DNA of 64,000 bases from Pantoea rwandensis (GCF_000759475.1 NZ_CP009454.1:1674001-1738000), one strand, 5' to 3'; counted from the first letter of the stretch, positions 28,851 through 38,285 are shown. Numbers and translations: made by a program. The notes: generated by a model not told the origin, from the sequence alone.

Positions 28851-29860
28851 GTTACGCCTACCTGTTGCCAGGCGGATTGAATTGCTTCCGCCACCGAGCG
28901 GTTAAATCGCTTGCCACCATGTTCAATGGTGAAACGGGCAAAGGTACTGAAGTCGGCATCCTGCGGCAGCGTCTTGTCGCAGAGAGTGTCATACCAGGCA
29001 TGACCCGCCAGCTCCCAGGCAAAGCCGCCTAATGCTTTAGCGGCAAGGTAAAACGCACGGTTAGGAATGCCAGAATTGAGATGGACACCCCCGTTGTCAT
29101 CACGCGTCTCTATGTAATGATCCATATCCGCCGGTTGCGGGTCTTTGCCGAGTTTCGGATCATCGTAAGCCGTGCCTGGTGCGGACATCGAGCGCAGCCC
29201 ACGACCTTTAATGCCGGCGGCTAACAAGCCCTCACCAATCAACCAGTCAGCCTGATCGGCCGTTTGCTGCAGGTGGAACTGCTTCACCAACGAGCCAAAC
29301 ACATCAGACATCGATTCATTCAATGCACCGGACTGCTGGAAGTAAACCAGTCCCGCTTCGTTTTCCGTCACGCCATGGGTGAGTTCATGCGCCACCACAT
29401 CCAGCGCAATGGTGAAGCGATTAAAGATCTCGCCATCGCCGTCACCAAACACCATCTGCTGACCGTTCCAGAAGGCGTTCTGATACTCCTTGCCGTAATG
29501 CACGGTGCCATCCAGCTTCAGGCCTTTGTTATCCAGTGAATTGCGCTTGAAGATTTGCCAGTAGAAATCGTAGGTGATGCCGAGATAATTCCAGGCCTCT
29601 TCAGCCGCAACGTCGCCATTGCCCGGCTGGCCTTCATCGCGGATCAAGGTGCCGGGCAGATTTTGCATATTTTCAGCATCATAGATGGCACGCAGCACGG
29701 TGCCGGGCTGTGAGGTGGCCGCGCTGGCCGCTTTATGGTTGTGTTCAGCCATCAGTTGCTGAACATGGGTTAGGGTGCGGCGAGCAGACTCCTGCGGCGC
29801 ACCCGAACAATGGTCAATAATATTGCGAAGAATATACGGAGGAATAACGCTGTAGGTCAT
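28847..29860 (-). CDS. Protealysin-like M4 metalloprotease
   Basis: 337 aa zinc protease of the thermolysin family, protealysin subgroup. The zinc motif HELTH is at residues 158-162, the third zinc ligand Glu in ALNESMSD (Glu182), and the catalytic histidine region in GGVHLNSGIPNRAFY (about 256-270). The short propeptide (about 50 residues) starts with the PPYIL motif that marks protealysins and lies in the active-site groove of the precursor. No signal peptide is present, as in protealysin, so export or release is non-classical or the enzyme acts inside the cell. Serratia protealysin cleaves OmpX and actin; activity here is inferred. Confidence 0.92.
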   Translation of the reverse strand: MTYSVIPPYILRNIIDHCSGAPQESARRTLTHVQQLMAEHNHKAASAATSQPGTVLRAIYDAENMQNLPGTLIRDEGQPGNGDVAAEEAWNYLGITYDFYWQIFKRNSLDNKGLKLDGTVHYGKEYQNAFWNGQQMVFGDGDGEIFNRFTIALDVVAHELTHGVTENEAGLVYFQQSGALNESMSDVFGSLVKQFHLQQTADQADWLIGEGLLAAGIKGRGLRSMSAPGTAYDDPKLGKDPQPADMDHYIETRDDNGGVHLNSGIPNRAFYLAAKALGGFAWELAGHAWYDTLCDKTLPQDADFSTFARFTIEHGGKRFNRSVAEAIQSAWQQVGVT

Positions 29861-29907
29861 ATTAACTCCTGGCCGTGAGGGAACATGCCAGAAGTATAGT
29901 TTTTCAG

Positions 29908-31281
29908 CTAGGAGCGTGCTTTACGGGGGCGTGATTTCTGCGGTTCAAGTGCGGTCACCTGGCTTTCCACCCAGCCGTCATCGAGGCGGGTGCGCAGTAA
30001 ATCACCTTTATGCAATTGCTGGGTTTTCTTCACCAGTTGGCCTTGCGTATCCGTGGTCACGCTAAACCCGCGAGCCAGTGTGGCGAGCGGACTGACGCCC
30101 TCCAGTTGCGCGGCCAGATTACCAAAGCGCTGACGATTGTGATTCAGCTGCTTCTCCATGCCCTGTTGCAGGCGATACTGCCATTGCTGCATCTGCTGCT
30201 GTGCACGCAGAATACGCCCCTGCGGCTGCTGAATATTGAGGCGCTGTAACACGCGATCCTGCTGGCGATTAGCCACACGCAGACGTTGATCCATTGCCTC
30301 GCCGAGGCGACGTTGCAACTGGAACAGGGTGGTTTGCTGGCGTGCCAGACGCAACTGTGGATGTTGCTGCTGCAAACGATGTTGTATGCGGGTAAAACGG
30401 CGTTGCTGCTCTGCAATGTAGAAATCCATTGCCATTTCCATACGCTGCTGCTGTGACTGCAAACGGCGCAGCAGTTCGATCTGATTGCGGCTCACGACTT
30501 CTGCCGCCGCAGATGGGGTAGGGGCGCGCAGATCGGCGACAAAGTCGGCGATGGTGACGTCCGTTTCATGGCCGACGGCACTGACGATCGGCAGGCGACT
30601 GGCAAAAATAGCACGCGCCACGCGCTCATCGTTAAAACTCCACAAATCCTCCAGCGAGCCGCCGCCACGGCCGACAATCAGCACGTCACACTCATCACGC
30701 TGGTTCGCCAGTTCAATGGCACGTACGATGGCTGCGGGTGCATCGACACCTTGCACTGGCGTGGGATAGATAATCACGGGCAGCGACGGATCGCGGCGAT
30801 GCAGCACGCGCAGCACGTCATGCAGCGCCGCGCCGGTCGCGGAGGTGATGACGCCAACCTGACGTGCCGGATCGGGCAGCGGCTGTTTGAACTGCTGATC
30901 GAACAACCCTTCTGCTGCCAAACGCGCTTTTAGCTGTTCGAACTGCTGCTGCAACAAGCCTTCACCCGCTGGATGCATGCTTTCGATAATCAGTTGATAG
31001 TCGCCACGCGGTTCATACAGCGTAATGCTGGCGCGCACCAAAACCTGCTGACCATGCTGGGGACGGAAGGTGACGCGGCGGTTGCTGTTGCGGAACATCG
31101 CGCAGCGAACTTGTGCGCCATCATCCTTCAAGGTGAAGTACCAGTGACCGGAAGAGGGCTGGCTAAAATTTGAGATTTCAGCACTGAGCCACACCAGGCC
31201 CATCTCATTTTCCAGCAGTTGGCGCACCGTGGTATTCAGGCGGCTGACAGTAAAAATATTGGCGGTTGGCGGTAGCGACAT
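29908..31281 (-). CDS. xseA: Exodeoxyribonuclease VII large subunit
   Basis: 457 aa. The N-terminal OB fold (about residues 10-105, [34 protein letters not shown]) binds single-stranded DNA. The catalytic domain carries [16 protein letters not shown] (about 140), [16 protein letters not shown] (about 207) and [29 protein letters not shown] (about 235). Then comes the long Gln/Arg-rich coiled-coil that assembles with XseB, and a small C-terminal domain. It degrades ssDNA from both ends in mismatch and recombination repair. It is divergent from guaB, as in E. coli. The small subunit gene is not in this window. Confidence 0.96.
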   Translation of the reverse strand: MSLPPTANIFTVSRLNTTVRQLLENEMGLVWLSAEISNFSQPSSGHWYFTLKDDGAQVRCAMFRNSNRRVTFRPQHGQQVLVRASITLYEPRGDYQLIIESMHPAGEGLLQQQFEQLKARLAAEGLFDQQFKQPLPDPARQVGVITSATGAALHDVLRVLHRRDPSLPVIIYPTPVQGVDAPAAIVRAIELANQRDECDVLIVGRGGGSLEDLWSFNDERVARAIFASRLPIVSAVGHETDVTIADFVADLRAPTPSAAAEVVSRNQIELLRRLQSQQQRMEMAMDFYIAEQQRRFTRIQHRLQQQHPQLRLARQQTTLFQLQRRLGEAMDQRLRVANRQQDRVLQRLNIQQPQGRILRAQQQMQQWQYRLQQGMEKQLNHNRQRFGNLAAQLEGVSPLATLARGFSVTTDTQGQLVKKTQQLHKGDLLRTRLDDGWVESQVTALEPQKSRPRKARS

Positions 31282-31370
31282 GTGATGTAGATCAAATTTT
31301 AAATCAGAGGGTTAATCAACCGATACTACATTGCTCACCCGAAGGATCAAGACTTTTTCCTAAAAAACAC

Positions 31371-31430
31371 TGGAGGCAATCGATTTCGGCCTGTATAATG
31401 CCGCGGCAATATTTTATCTGTTTTAATCGC
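31371..31430 (+). promoter_or_regulatory. guaBA promoter with probable PurR site
   Basis: TATAAT at 31394-31399 lies in the sequence GTATAATGCCGCGGCAATAT, matching the E. coli guaB promoter. The upstream GAGGCAATCGATTTCGGC (31374-31391) corresponds to the E. coli PurR-binding segment but is a weak match to the ACGCAAACGTTTGCGT consensus, so PurR control here is inferred mainly from that correspondence. Confidence 0.65.
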
Positions 31431-31450
31431 CCCCAGGTGGAGATATTGCA

Positions 31451-32917
31451 ATGCTAAGAATCACTAAACAAGCCCTCACTTTTGACGACGTTCTGCTCGT
31501 TCCAGCTCACTCCACTGTCTTACCGAACACCGCTGATCTCAGCACCCAACTGACGAAAAACATCCGTCTGAACATCCCTATGCTGTCTGCTGCCATGGAC
31601 ACCGTGACCGAAGCCGGTCTGGCAATTGCACTGGCGCAGGAAGGTGGTCTGGGCTTTATCCACAAAAACATGTCGATTGAGCGCCAGGCGGATGAAGTTC
31701 GCAAAGTGAAAAAACACGAAAGTGGCGTAGTGACCGATCCGCAAACTGTGCTGCCAACCACCACGCTGGCGGCAGTGCAAGAGCTGACCGAGCGCAACGG
31801 CTTTGCGGGATATCCGGTTGTGAACACAGACAACGAACTGGTCGGTATCATCACCGGTCGTGACGTGCGCTTTGTGACTGACCTGAGCCTGCCAGTTTCC
31901 GCAGTGATGACACCGAAAGAGCGTCTGGTCACTGTTAAAGAGGGTGAAGCGCGCGACATCGTTCTGCAGAAAATGCACGAAAAACGTGTTGAGAAAGCGC
32001 TGGTTGTTGATGACAGCTTCCACCTGCTGGGCATGATTACCGTTAAAGATTTCCAGAAAGCAGAACGTAAACCTAACGCCTGTAAAGATGCGGAAGGCCG
32101 TCTGCGTGTTGGTGCTGCGGTTGGAGCGGGCGCGGGTAACGAAGAGCGTGTTGACGCGCTGGTTGCTGCGGGCGTTGACGTTCTGCTGATCGACTCTTCT
32201 CACGGTCACTCTGAAGGCGTTCTGCAACGTATCCGTGAAACCCGTGCGAAGTATCCAGACCTGGACATCATCGGTGGCAACGTGGCGACCGGTGCAGGTG
32301 CATTGGCACTGGCCGAAGCGGGCGTGAGCGCGGTGAAAGTGGGTATCGGCCCTGGCTCAATCTGCACCACGCGTATCGTGACTGGCGTAGGTGTACCACA
32401 GATCACCGCCGTTTCTGATGCGGTTGCTGCGCTGGAAGGTACCGGTATCCCGGTTGTGGCTGATGGTGGTATTCGTTTCTCAGGTGACATCGCCAAAGCG
32501 ATCGCCGCAGGCGCGGCCGCGGTGATGGTCGGTTCTATGCTGGCGGGTACTGAAGAATCTCCAGGCGAAATCGAGCTGTATCAGGGCCGTTCGTTCAAAT
32601 CTTACCGTGGTATGGGTTCACTGGGCGCGATGTCTAAAGGCTCATCTGACCGTTACTTCCAGACCGATAACGCCGCCGACAAACTGGTACCAGAAGGTAT
32701 CGAAGGTCGCGTAGCGTACAAAGGCCGTCTGAAAGAGATCGTGCACCAGCAAATGGGCGGTCTGCGCTCTTGCATGGGCCTGACCGGTTGCCCAACCATC
32801 AACGATCTGCGTACTAAAGCTGAGTTCGTGCGCATCAGTGGCGCAGGTATCAACGAAAGCCACGTGCATGATGTGACCATCACCAAAGAGTCACCGAACT
32901 ACCGCATGGGTTCATAA
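31451..32917 (+). CDS. guaB: IMP dehydrogenase
   Basis: 488 aa. It oxidises IMP to XMP with NAD+, the first committed step of GMP synthesis. The TIM barrel is split by a pair of CBS domains (about residues 93-205, [16 protein letters not shown]…GRDVRFV). The catalytic cysteine is in [12 protein letters not shown] (about 305), followed by the flap with the conserved Arg-Tyr region ([12 protein letters not shown]). Length equals E. coli GuaB. It forms an operon with guaA, 72 bp downstream, with a hairpin in between. Confidence 0.98.
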   Translation: MLRITKQALTFDDVLLVPAHSTVLPNTADLSTQLTKNIRLNIPMLSAAMDTVTEAGLAIALAQEGGLGFIHKNMSIERQADEVRKVKKHESGVVTDPQTVLPTTTLAAVQELTERNGFAGYPVVNTDNELVGIITGRDVRFVTDLSLPVSAVMTPKERLVTVKEGEARDIVLQKMHEKRVEKALVVDDSFHLLGMITVKDFQKAERKPNACKDAEGRLRVGAAVGAGAGNEERVDALVAAGVDVLLIDSSHGHSEGVLQRIRETRAKYPDLDIIGGNVATGAGALALAEAGVSAVKVGIGPGSICTTRIVTGVGVPQITAVSDAVAALEGTGIPVVADGGIRFSGDIAKAIAAGAAAVMVGSMLAGTEESPGEIELYQGRSFKSYRGMGSLGAMSKGSSDRYFQTDNAADKLVPEGIEGRVAYKGRLKEIVHQQMGGLRSCMGLTGCPTINDLRTKAEFVRISGAGINESHVHDVTITKESPNYRMGS

Positions 32918-32932
32918 TCCCGTAAGATTCAA

Positions 32933-32960
32933 CGCCCGGCACCTGCCGGGCGCTTTTATT
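32933..32960 (+). terminator. Hairpin with T-run between guaB and guaA
   Basis: An 8-bp stem CGCCCGGC (32933-32940) / GCCGGGCG (32945-32952) is followed by CTTTTATTATT. It looks like a partial terminator that would lower guaA relative to guaB. Confidence 0.65.
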
Positions 32961-32989
32961 ATTAAGTCCATCCCAATGGAAACGCCTCA

Positions 32990-34570
32990 ATGACGACTGA
33001 AAATATTCATAAACATCGCATTTTGATCCTCGATTTTGGTTCTCAGTATACGCAGCTGGTCGCGCGCCGCGTGCGTGAGCTGGGCGTCTACTGCGAACTC
33101 TGGGCGTGGGATGTCACCGAAGAGCAGATTCGTAGCTTCAATCCAAACGGCATCATCCTGTCAGGTGGCCCGGAAAGCACCACTGAGCTGAACAGCCCAC
33201 GTGCACCAGAATACGTGTTCAATGCTGGCGTACCGGTGCTGGGCGTGTGCTACGGCATGCAGACCATGGCAATGCAGTTGGGCGGCAAGGTTGAAGGCTC
33301 CAACGAGCGTGAGTTTGGATATGCGCAGGTTGAAGTGCTGACGCAGAGCGCACTGGTGCGTGACATCGAAGATGCCATCAGCGCTGCCGGCAAACCGTTG
33401 CTGGACGTGTGGATGAGCCACGGTGACAAAGTGACCGCCATCCCAGCAGGTTTTGAAACGGTTGCCAGCACCGAAACCTGTCCGTTCGCCATCATGGCTA
33501 ACGAAGAGAAGAAATTCTACGGCGTGCAGTTCCACCCAGAAGTGACGCATACCCGTCAGGGCCTGCGCATGCTGGAGCGCTTCATCCGCGACATCTGCGG
33601 CTGTGAAGCACTGTGGACCCCAGCTAAGATCATCGAAGATGCGGTAGAGCGTATTCGTGAGCAGGTCGGTCAGGATAAAGTGATCCTGGGCCTGTCAGGT
33701 GGCGTGGATTCCTCTGTTACCGCGATGCTGCTGCACCGTGCCATCGGCGATCGTCTGACCTGTGTGTTCGTGGACAACGGCCTGCTGCGTCTGAATGAAG
33801 CTGAGCAGGTCATGGACATGTTTGGCGACCACTTTGGTCTGAACATCGTTCACGTTGCCGCTGAGAATCGTTTCCTTGACGCACTGGCGGGCGAGAACGA
33901 TCCAGAAGCCAAGCGTAAGATTATCGGCCGCGTGTTCGTTGAAGTGTTCGACGAAGAAGCGCTGAAGTTGACTGACGTGAAATGGCTGGCACAGGGCACC
34001 ATCTATCCAGACGTGATCGAGTCTGCTGCTTCTGCTACCGGCAAGGCGCACGTGATCAAATCGCATCACAACGTGGGCGGTCTGCCGAAAGAGATGAAGA
34101 TGGGCCTGGTTGAGCCGCTGAAAGAGCTGTTCAAAGACGAAGTGCGTAAGATCGGTCTGGAACTGGGTCTGCCATACGCCATGCTGTATCGCCATCCGTT
34201 CCCAGGTCCAGGTTTGGGCGTGCGTGTCCTCGGCGAAGTGAAGAAAGAGTACTGCGACCTGCTGCGTCGTGCGGATGCAATCTTCATCGAAGAACTGCAT
34301 AAAGCTGACCTGTACAACAAAGTTAGCCAGGCCTTCACCGTGTTCCTGCCAGTGCGCTCTGTTGGCGTAATGGGCGACGGTCGTAAATATGATTGGGTTG
34401 TTTCACTGCGTGCAGTAGAAACCATCGACTTCATGACCGCGCACTGGGCGCACCTGCCGTACGATTTCCTCGGCCGTGTCTCCAACCGCATCATCAACGA
34501 AGTAAACGGCATTTCTCGCGTGGTTTACGATATCTCAGGTAAGCCACCGGCCACGATTGAGTGGGAGTGA
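32990..34570 (+). CDS. guaA: GMP synthase (glutamine-hydrolysing)
   Basis: 526 aa. It aminates XMP to GMP with glutamine and ATP. The class I glutamine amidotransferase domain shows the nucleophile in GVCYGMQ (about residue 86) and the His/Glu pair in [10 protein letters not shown] (about 181). The ATP-pyrophosphatase domain begins with the PP-loop LSGGVDSS (about 235), and the dimerisation domain ends PPATIEWE. The last codons (GATTGAGTGGGAGTGA) are a known integration target for genomic islands, and a degenerate copy lies 3.1 kb downstream. The gene itself is intact. Confidence 0.98.
   Translation: MTTENIHKHRILILDFGSQYTQLVARRVRELGVYCELWAWDVTEEQIRSFNPNGIILSGGPESTTELNSPRAPEYVFNAGVPVLGVCYGMQTMAMQLGGKVEGSNEREFGYAQVEVLTQSALVRDIEDAISAAGKPLLDVWMSHGDKVTAIPAGFETVASTETCPFAIMANEEKKFYGVQFHPEVTHTRQGLRMLERFIRDICGCEALWTPAKIIEDAVERIREQVGQDKVILGLSGGVDSSVTAMLLHRAIGDRLTCVFVDNGLLRLNEAEQVMDMFGDHFGLNIVHVAAENRFLDALAGENDPEAKRKIIGRVFVEVFDEEALKLTDVKWLAQGTIYPDVIESAASATGKAHVIKSHHNVGGLPKEMKMGLVEPLKELFKDEVRKIGLELGLPYAMLYRHPFPGPGLGVRVLGEVKKEYCDLLRRADAIFIEELHKADLYNKVSQAFTVFLPVRSVGVMGDGRKYDWVVSLRAVETIDFMTAHWAHLPYDFLGRVSNRIINEVNGISRVVYDISGKPPATIEWE
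34555..34570 (+). other. Left attachment site: 3' end of guaA (attL-like)
   Basis: GATTGAGTGGGAGTGA includes the guaA stop codon and corresponds to the core duplicated by guaA-specific islands in enterobacteria. Its partner at 37639-37654 matches at 13 of 16 positions. Confidence 0.6.
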
Positions 34571-34605
34571 CCTCCGCGTCAGGAATTGTTTAGCTAAAAA
34601 TACCC

Positions 34606-34631
34606 AAAAGCCCGCTTAGTTGCGGGCTTTT
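34606..34631 (+). terminator. guaA terminator
   Basis: A 10-bp stem AAAAGCCCGC / GCGGGCTTTT with a 6-base loop TTAGTT. A near copy (AAGCCCGC-TTAAAT-GCGGGCTT) appears at 37679-37700 behind the second att-like site. Confidence 0.9.
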
Positions 34632-34741
34632 GCGGTTTTGACTTAAGATTATTTGGCAATTTTTGCATCACATAGTCTAAGTAGTACATCTACTTAATTC
34701 TCAACTGAATACGAACCTTAAACCAATTAAAGTCAATAAGA

Positions 34742-35440
34742 TTAAGCATGCTTTTCCATGATCTCTCTTAACTCTCTCAAAGAATATGGGGGGACTCGAG
34801 TATGCGCAATTCGATGACATGTAGGACACAACGATATTAGATCTTCTATTTTTGTTTTTCTTTTCCCTAAATTGATTGGATTTAAATGATGACAGTCGAT
34901 AATATACTTGTTATTTACAAAGTATTGGTTGTTACATGACTGACAAGTGTAATTATCATTTTTTTTCCTCGCGTCAGCTAATTTTCTATCTCTAATACTC
35001 GTCATTCGGTTAAAGTCTTTTTTATATCCTTCTTCGGCTTCAATAGAGTCGGGATCTAGATATTTAGGCTTTTTCTGCCCTTCGTTTTCCAAATAAATCC
35101 GCTCGAAACCACCATTATTTTTTCCTACGAAAGAGGTCCATGTTGTATTTGTTTTTAGAGCAAGCTTTAGGTTTTTAATGAAAATTCGATAGCGGGGATA
35201 TCTTTTTCCTTGCCGCTCGGTATATTCTTCAGCGTTTTTACCGACAAACTCACCAATGTAGACGTAATTATCGGTGCTAGTTTGATGAAAAACGATTACA
35301 TAATCATCGACCCTATAATTTGATACAACCCAACAACCAGTAGATGATATCCCCTCATTATCAATGAAGAAGTTATGTCCTTTTGTTTTCACTGCAACTG
35401 CTGTAGAACCTTTAGGTAAAATATCTAAATATGAATCCAT
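34742..35440 (-). CDS. HNH endonuclease with N-terminal EVE/PUA-like domain; candidate modification-dependent restriction enzyme
   Basis: 232 aa from the ATG at 35440, chosen over the frame start at 35461 because GGAG lies 5 bp before it. The C-terminal HNH domain is complete: CQSC (166-169), DCHHLNPI (about 182-189) and LCPTCHRIAHTR (about 204-215) give two zinc CxxC pairs and the His-Asn-His residues. The N-terminal 110 residues (GCWVVSNYRVDDYVIVFHQTSTDNYVYIGEFVGK) resemble EVE/PUA-like modified-base readers. PUA-HNH proteins cut DNA with methylated or hydroxymethylated cytosine. The gene is AT-rich, unlike its neighbours, and lies first in the guaA island, so a defence role is likely. The N-domain assignment is by pattern only. 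Confidence 0.7.
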   Translation of the reverse strand: MDSYLDILPKGSTAVAVKTKGHNFFIDNEGISSTGCWVVSNYRVDDYVIVFHQTSTDNYVYIGEFVGKNAEEYTERQGKRYPRYRIFIKNLKLALKTNTTWTSFVGKNNGGFERIYLENEGQKKPKYLDPDSIEAEEGYKKDFNRMTSIRDRKLADARKKNDNYTCQSCNNQYFVNNKYIIDCHHLNPINLGKRKTKIEDLISLCPTCHRIAHTRVPPYSLRELREIMEKHA

Positions 35441-35708
35441 TGCAACTCCATATGAATACACTAAACAGCGATTTATTGTAGGCGCTGACTTTAAGTTCGC
35501 TAGAGATGTAGGTTTGTTTATATTACTTAATGCTTTTGTAAATGATTTTCAAAACGGCTTTGGATATATTTAATGACATATTCTATAACTCTTAAATCAC
35601 AACTAGGATTATAACCCTCTTGACCTACTTCCCGGTGATGGAGCGTCACTTCGCTGGTAATGGTGGGCAAGAAATGAGTCGCATTGATATAGATTACAAC
35701 CTGTTTTC

Positions 35709-35990
35709 TTAACTAAAATGAATCGTTATAAGCGCCACTATTAGGGCAATGATAGCAACAAGTAGTGATACTCCGGTCAGCAGCATCGTTGCTGTGTTAA
35801 TCATCCGCTGATAGTAAAAATTCCGCATGTTATCAATGTATTTTTCGACAGCGTCACCGTCCTTTAAACCATGAGGGTGAAGGGCGTGATAGCCTTCGAA
35901 CACTTTGCGTTCAATTGCATTGTGCATAGCCATGTTCCATTCATGCGTATAGTTCACAAATACATTGACGATTTTCTGTTTGATCTTCAT
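35709..35990 (-). CDS. Small membrane protein of unknown function
   Basis: 93 aa: a hydrophilic N-terminal part (about residues 1-65, MKIKQKIVNVFVNYTHEWN and aromatic-rich RNFYYQRM) and one C-terminal membrane helix (about 67-90, TMLLTGVSLLVAIIALIVALITI). I do not recognise the family. GGGGG lies 3 bp before the ATG, so initiation is not ideal. Base composition matches the AT-rich island. It lies on the same strand as the HNH gene, 269 bp upstream of it. The intervening bases hold no supported gene. Confidence 0.5.
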   Translation of the reverse strand: MKIKQKIVNVFVNYTHEWNMAMHNAIERKVFEGYHALHPHGLKDGDAVEKYIDNMRNFYYQRMINTATMLLTGVSLLVAIIALIVALITIHFS

Positions 35991-36114
35991 GGGCCCCCTG
36001 AGTTACAAATCAGTCATTCTTTAGCTTATCACTGTGAAATGATTCTGTTCCGACTCCCATTGATTCAGTCATTAATGGATATGAGGGAATCTTATTTTCT
36101 TCCAGCAATGATTT

Positions 36115-36795
36115 TTAATATTGCATTTCTCTGTTAATGCTAAAAATATCTTCTTGTAGGTCTGCACAACGTTCTTCAGCTTTCTTTCTGGCAGAAACTT
36201 CTTGCATAAGAGAGTTCTTGATATCTTCATAATCAACGACTAATTTCGCGCTCATTTCTAAATCTTTCTGAGCTTTAGAATACTGGCTTCTTAAATCTGA
36301 AAGCTTAGATAATGCTACATCTCTTTCTTGCGTCATTTCGCCCGTTCTATTGGTTGAAAGGGTGATCTCTTCCTTCATCGATTGAACTTCTTTTTCTGCT
36401 CCTACTTTGTAACGTTCATAGGCAACATCCTTCTTAGCTCTAAATCTTTCCACTGAAATATCAGCTGTAAGCATTTTCTTTTTTCTTATTGCCAACAAAG
36501 AAGAAGTTCGACTAAGTGATTTTGACTGAAAGAAAGTGATTTTCTCGGTACACCAGGGAAGTATAAAAGTTAGAATGACAGATGCTATGAAAGGTGGAAC
36601 ATGCATCAATGGATAAGCTGAGTTTATAAACCTGACTCTTTCCTGCATGTGAAGGTCGCTGAATAACAGAATGGCAACAGCTTCCCAGTTAAATGCCAAC
36701 CAAGCAAAAATAAATACACCATAAAACGGGTTGCTTATTCTTTCCTTAGAAGTTTTTTTGAGAGATGCCAGCAACTCTTTGATGAAATCGATCAT
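36115..36795 (-). CDS. Two-helix membrane protein with long cytosolic coiled coil, unknown function
   Basis: 226 aa from ATG 36795, beginning MIDFIKELLASLKKTSKERISNP. It has two predicted membrane helices (about residues 25-45, FYGVFIFAWLAFNWEAVAILLF, and about 66-86, HVPPFIASVILTFILPW). A charged region with heptad-like periodicity follows (about 105-226: AEKEVQSMKEEITLS, ERDVALSKLSDLRSQYSKAQKDLEMSAKL). The frame is open a further 85 codons upstream, but that part overlaps sequence of different composition and reads as non-natural protein. No clear RBS is seen. Membrane plus coiled-coil layouts occur in several phage-defence effectors; no specific function can be assigned. Confidence 0.5.
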   Translation of the reverse strand: MIDFIKELLASLKKTSKERISNPFYGVFIFAWLAFNWEAVAILLFSDLHMQERVRFINSAYPLMHVPPFIASVILTFILPWCTEKITFFQSKSLSRTSSLLAIRKKKMLTADISVERFRAKKDVAYERYKVGAEKEVQSMKEEITLSTNRTGEMTQERDVALSKLSDLRSQYSKAQKDLEMSAKLVVDYEDIKNSLMQEVSARKKAEERCADLQEDIFSINREMQY

Positions 36796-37176
36796 GGTAT
36801 AAGAAGATTGGTAATGGGTGATTCGATAATAACCAAGAATGTAAACTAAGAAAAGTCTTAGTTCGGAATAAATACACGCAAGGAGCGGGTAACCAGAATC
36901 AATACTCAGGGAATTGCACCTCCTCGGGCACAGTGAAAATTGAGTGAAACACTGAGCCGCCTTAAGGCTACACAGCAATGGATGGAACGGTCCAATGGCA
37001 CGTCGTTGATGAAACTTACCGTCTCTAAAGCGTCTGAAAACACCCGGCAAATGCTATCATCGATATGGCGTAGTGCCGGGTGCCTCCCGGTGCTCTGGCT
37101 GGCTGATAAACTCTAGAGCGGTAGCTTAGACTTGTAGCTCCAACTGATCGACTAATTGTTGGTGCCAGTTCTCCGC
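36796..37176. other. Island segment without a supported gene
   Basis: Composition shifts here from AT-rich to near the chromosomal average. Reading frames are short. A hairpin (CCGGG-TGCCT-CCCGG, 37076-37090) is visible. The + strand at about 37010-37120 reads as a broken frame. I read the stretch as eroded mobile-element DNA. Confidence 0.4.
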
Positions 37177-37545
37177 GAGCGCACAGCACTCACGCAGGAT
37201 CAGCGCAGCATTGAACTAACCCGCTAGGCTAATATTCTTCAGATAAAAATAGATGCTGATGAGGAGACACTTAAAGCTGATGCTGCCCGCGCTGCTGTTC
37301 AGCGTTAGGAATACGGGCAACGATCGCCAGACTTCAGCAGCGAAACCGTAATTGTCACAAGCGGAAAGACAGGGGCCAACTCCGGATAATTGCACGGCGA
37401 ATTGTACCAATAAATTTGCGCAGCGGAGGAATATTATGTAGTCGAAGCTGACCGACGCGGGCGTGTTACCATTACGTGTGAGAAAGCATACGATGCAGTC
37501 CGCAATTCACGTACTGATCCCATCATAAATAAGCTCAATAAATAA
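37177..37545 (+). pseudogene. Decayed phage-like gene
   Basis: One frame keeps protein-like text over about 120 codons but is cut by four stops (TAG, TAG, TAA, TAA). The pieces read ERTALTQDQRSIELTR, ANILQIKIDADEETLKADAARAA, EYGQRSPDFSS and finally AEEYYVVEADRRGRVTITC…INKLNK before the terminal stop. The helical, Ala/Gln/Asp-rich beginning resembles phage lysis or structural genes, but I cannot name a family. Since all pieces share the frame, decay was by point mutation, not indels. Confidence 0.5.
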
Positions 37546-37638
37546 TTACTTCCCACTGATAACGGTACGGCAGACAGTATCGAATGATGATAAAACTACT
37601 CGCAGCATACTTTTCATTAAATTAGGTTGGTAGTAAAT

Positions 37639-37654
37639 GATTGAGTAGAAATGA
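37639..37654 (+). other. Right attachment site: degenerate guaA 3'-end copy (attR-like)
   Basis: GATTGAGTAGAAATGA matches the guaA end GATTGAGTGGGAGTGA with three G-to-A differences. It is followed, as after guaA, by TCCGC, GAATTG and then a copy of the guaA terminator hairpin (37679-37700). It marks the right end of the island. Confidence 0.6.
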
Positions 37655-37678
37655 TTTCCGCTAATTGAATTGCCGATC

Positions 37679-37703
37679 AAGCCCGCTTAAATGCGGGCTT
37701 TTT
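37679..37703. terminator. Second copy of the guaA-type terminator
   Basis: AAGCCCGC (37679-37686) and GCGGGCTT (37693-37700) pair around a TTAAAT loop, with T's on the + strand. It may now also end the - strand antitoxin gene. Confidence 0.75.
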
Positions 37704-37705
37704 CT

Positions 37706-38035
37706 TTAGATGTGTGGAATCAGTCTAACGCCAGCTGCACGGGTAATCTCTGTAAGGGTAGTGAGCGTTGGATTTCCTTTTTCAGAGAGTGTCTTGTACA
37801 ACTGCTGGCGCGACAATCCGGACTTGCGAGATATTTCGCTAATGCCACCTCGGGCTTCAACAACCCGGCGGAGGGCAATCAGAAAGGCAGCAATCCCGCC
37901 TTCTTCGTAGATATCTTCCAGCGCTGTTTGCAGGTAGATTTCAGCGTAATCAGGGTTTGCTCGCAGCTCTCCTACCATCGCATCGTCGTGGCTGACTACG
38001 GTTTTCTTTGGTACAGATTGATTGATGATAGTCAT
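37706..38035 (-). CDS. HigA-type addiction-module antitoxin (COG3636), apparently without toxin
   Basis: 109 aa from ATG 38035, which has GAGG at good spacing; the longer frame to 38110 is not needed. The C-terminal HTH (about residues 60-105) reads EARGGISEISRKSGLSRQQLYKTLSEKGNPTLTTLTEITRAAGVRLIP, the pattern of putative addiction module antidotes. The middle EIYLQTALEDIYEEGGIAAFLIALRRV is also typical. Such genes normally follow a RelE-like killer gene, but the 250 bp upstream hold only short broken frames. It may be an orphan antitoxin or plain regulator left beside the guaA island boundary. Confidence 0.75.
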   Translation of the reverse strand: MTIINQSVPKKTVVSHDDAMVGELRANPDYAEIYLQTALEDIYEEGGIAAFLIALRRVVEARGGISEISRKSGLSRQQLYKTLSEKGNPTLTTLTEITRAAGVRLIPHI

Positions 38036-38285
38036 GCTGTTACCTCGGTGTGTTGCATAGCGTCCTCGCAAGCATTCAATCCAGCAAAAATTGTCTTTTA
38101 TAAGTGACATTGACGCAAGGCAAGGGTCAAATAAGAGTGCGCAACTGCGAGATGCATTCCAATCTCTTGTGTGTAACCAACATCAGTTTTCACAACGATT
38201 TGCCCTATCGCATAGTTAGTGAATACAAACTCACCTAAACCAATGCATGATGGCGGGTGAATGATTACTCATCAGGATGCCGTCG

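Noticed and set aside
35364..35573. 69-codon + strand frame opposite the HNH gene start
   Set aside because: Mostly antisense to a well-supported CDS; tail unrecognised.
36796..37050. 5' extension of the coiled-coil membrane protein
   Set aside because: Composition and amino-acid usage change abruptly, and the downstream ATG 36795 gives a natural amphipathic start.
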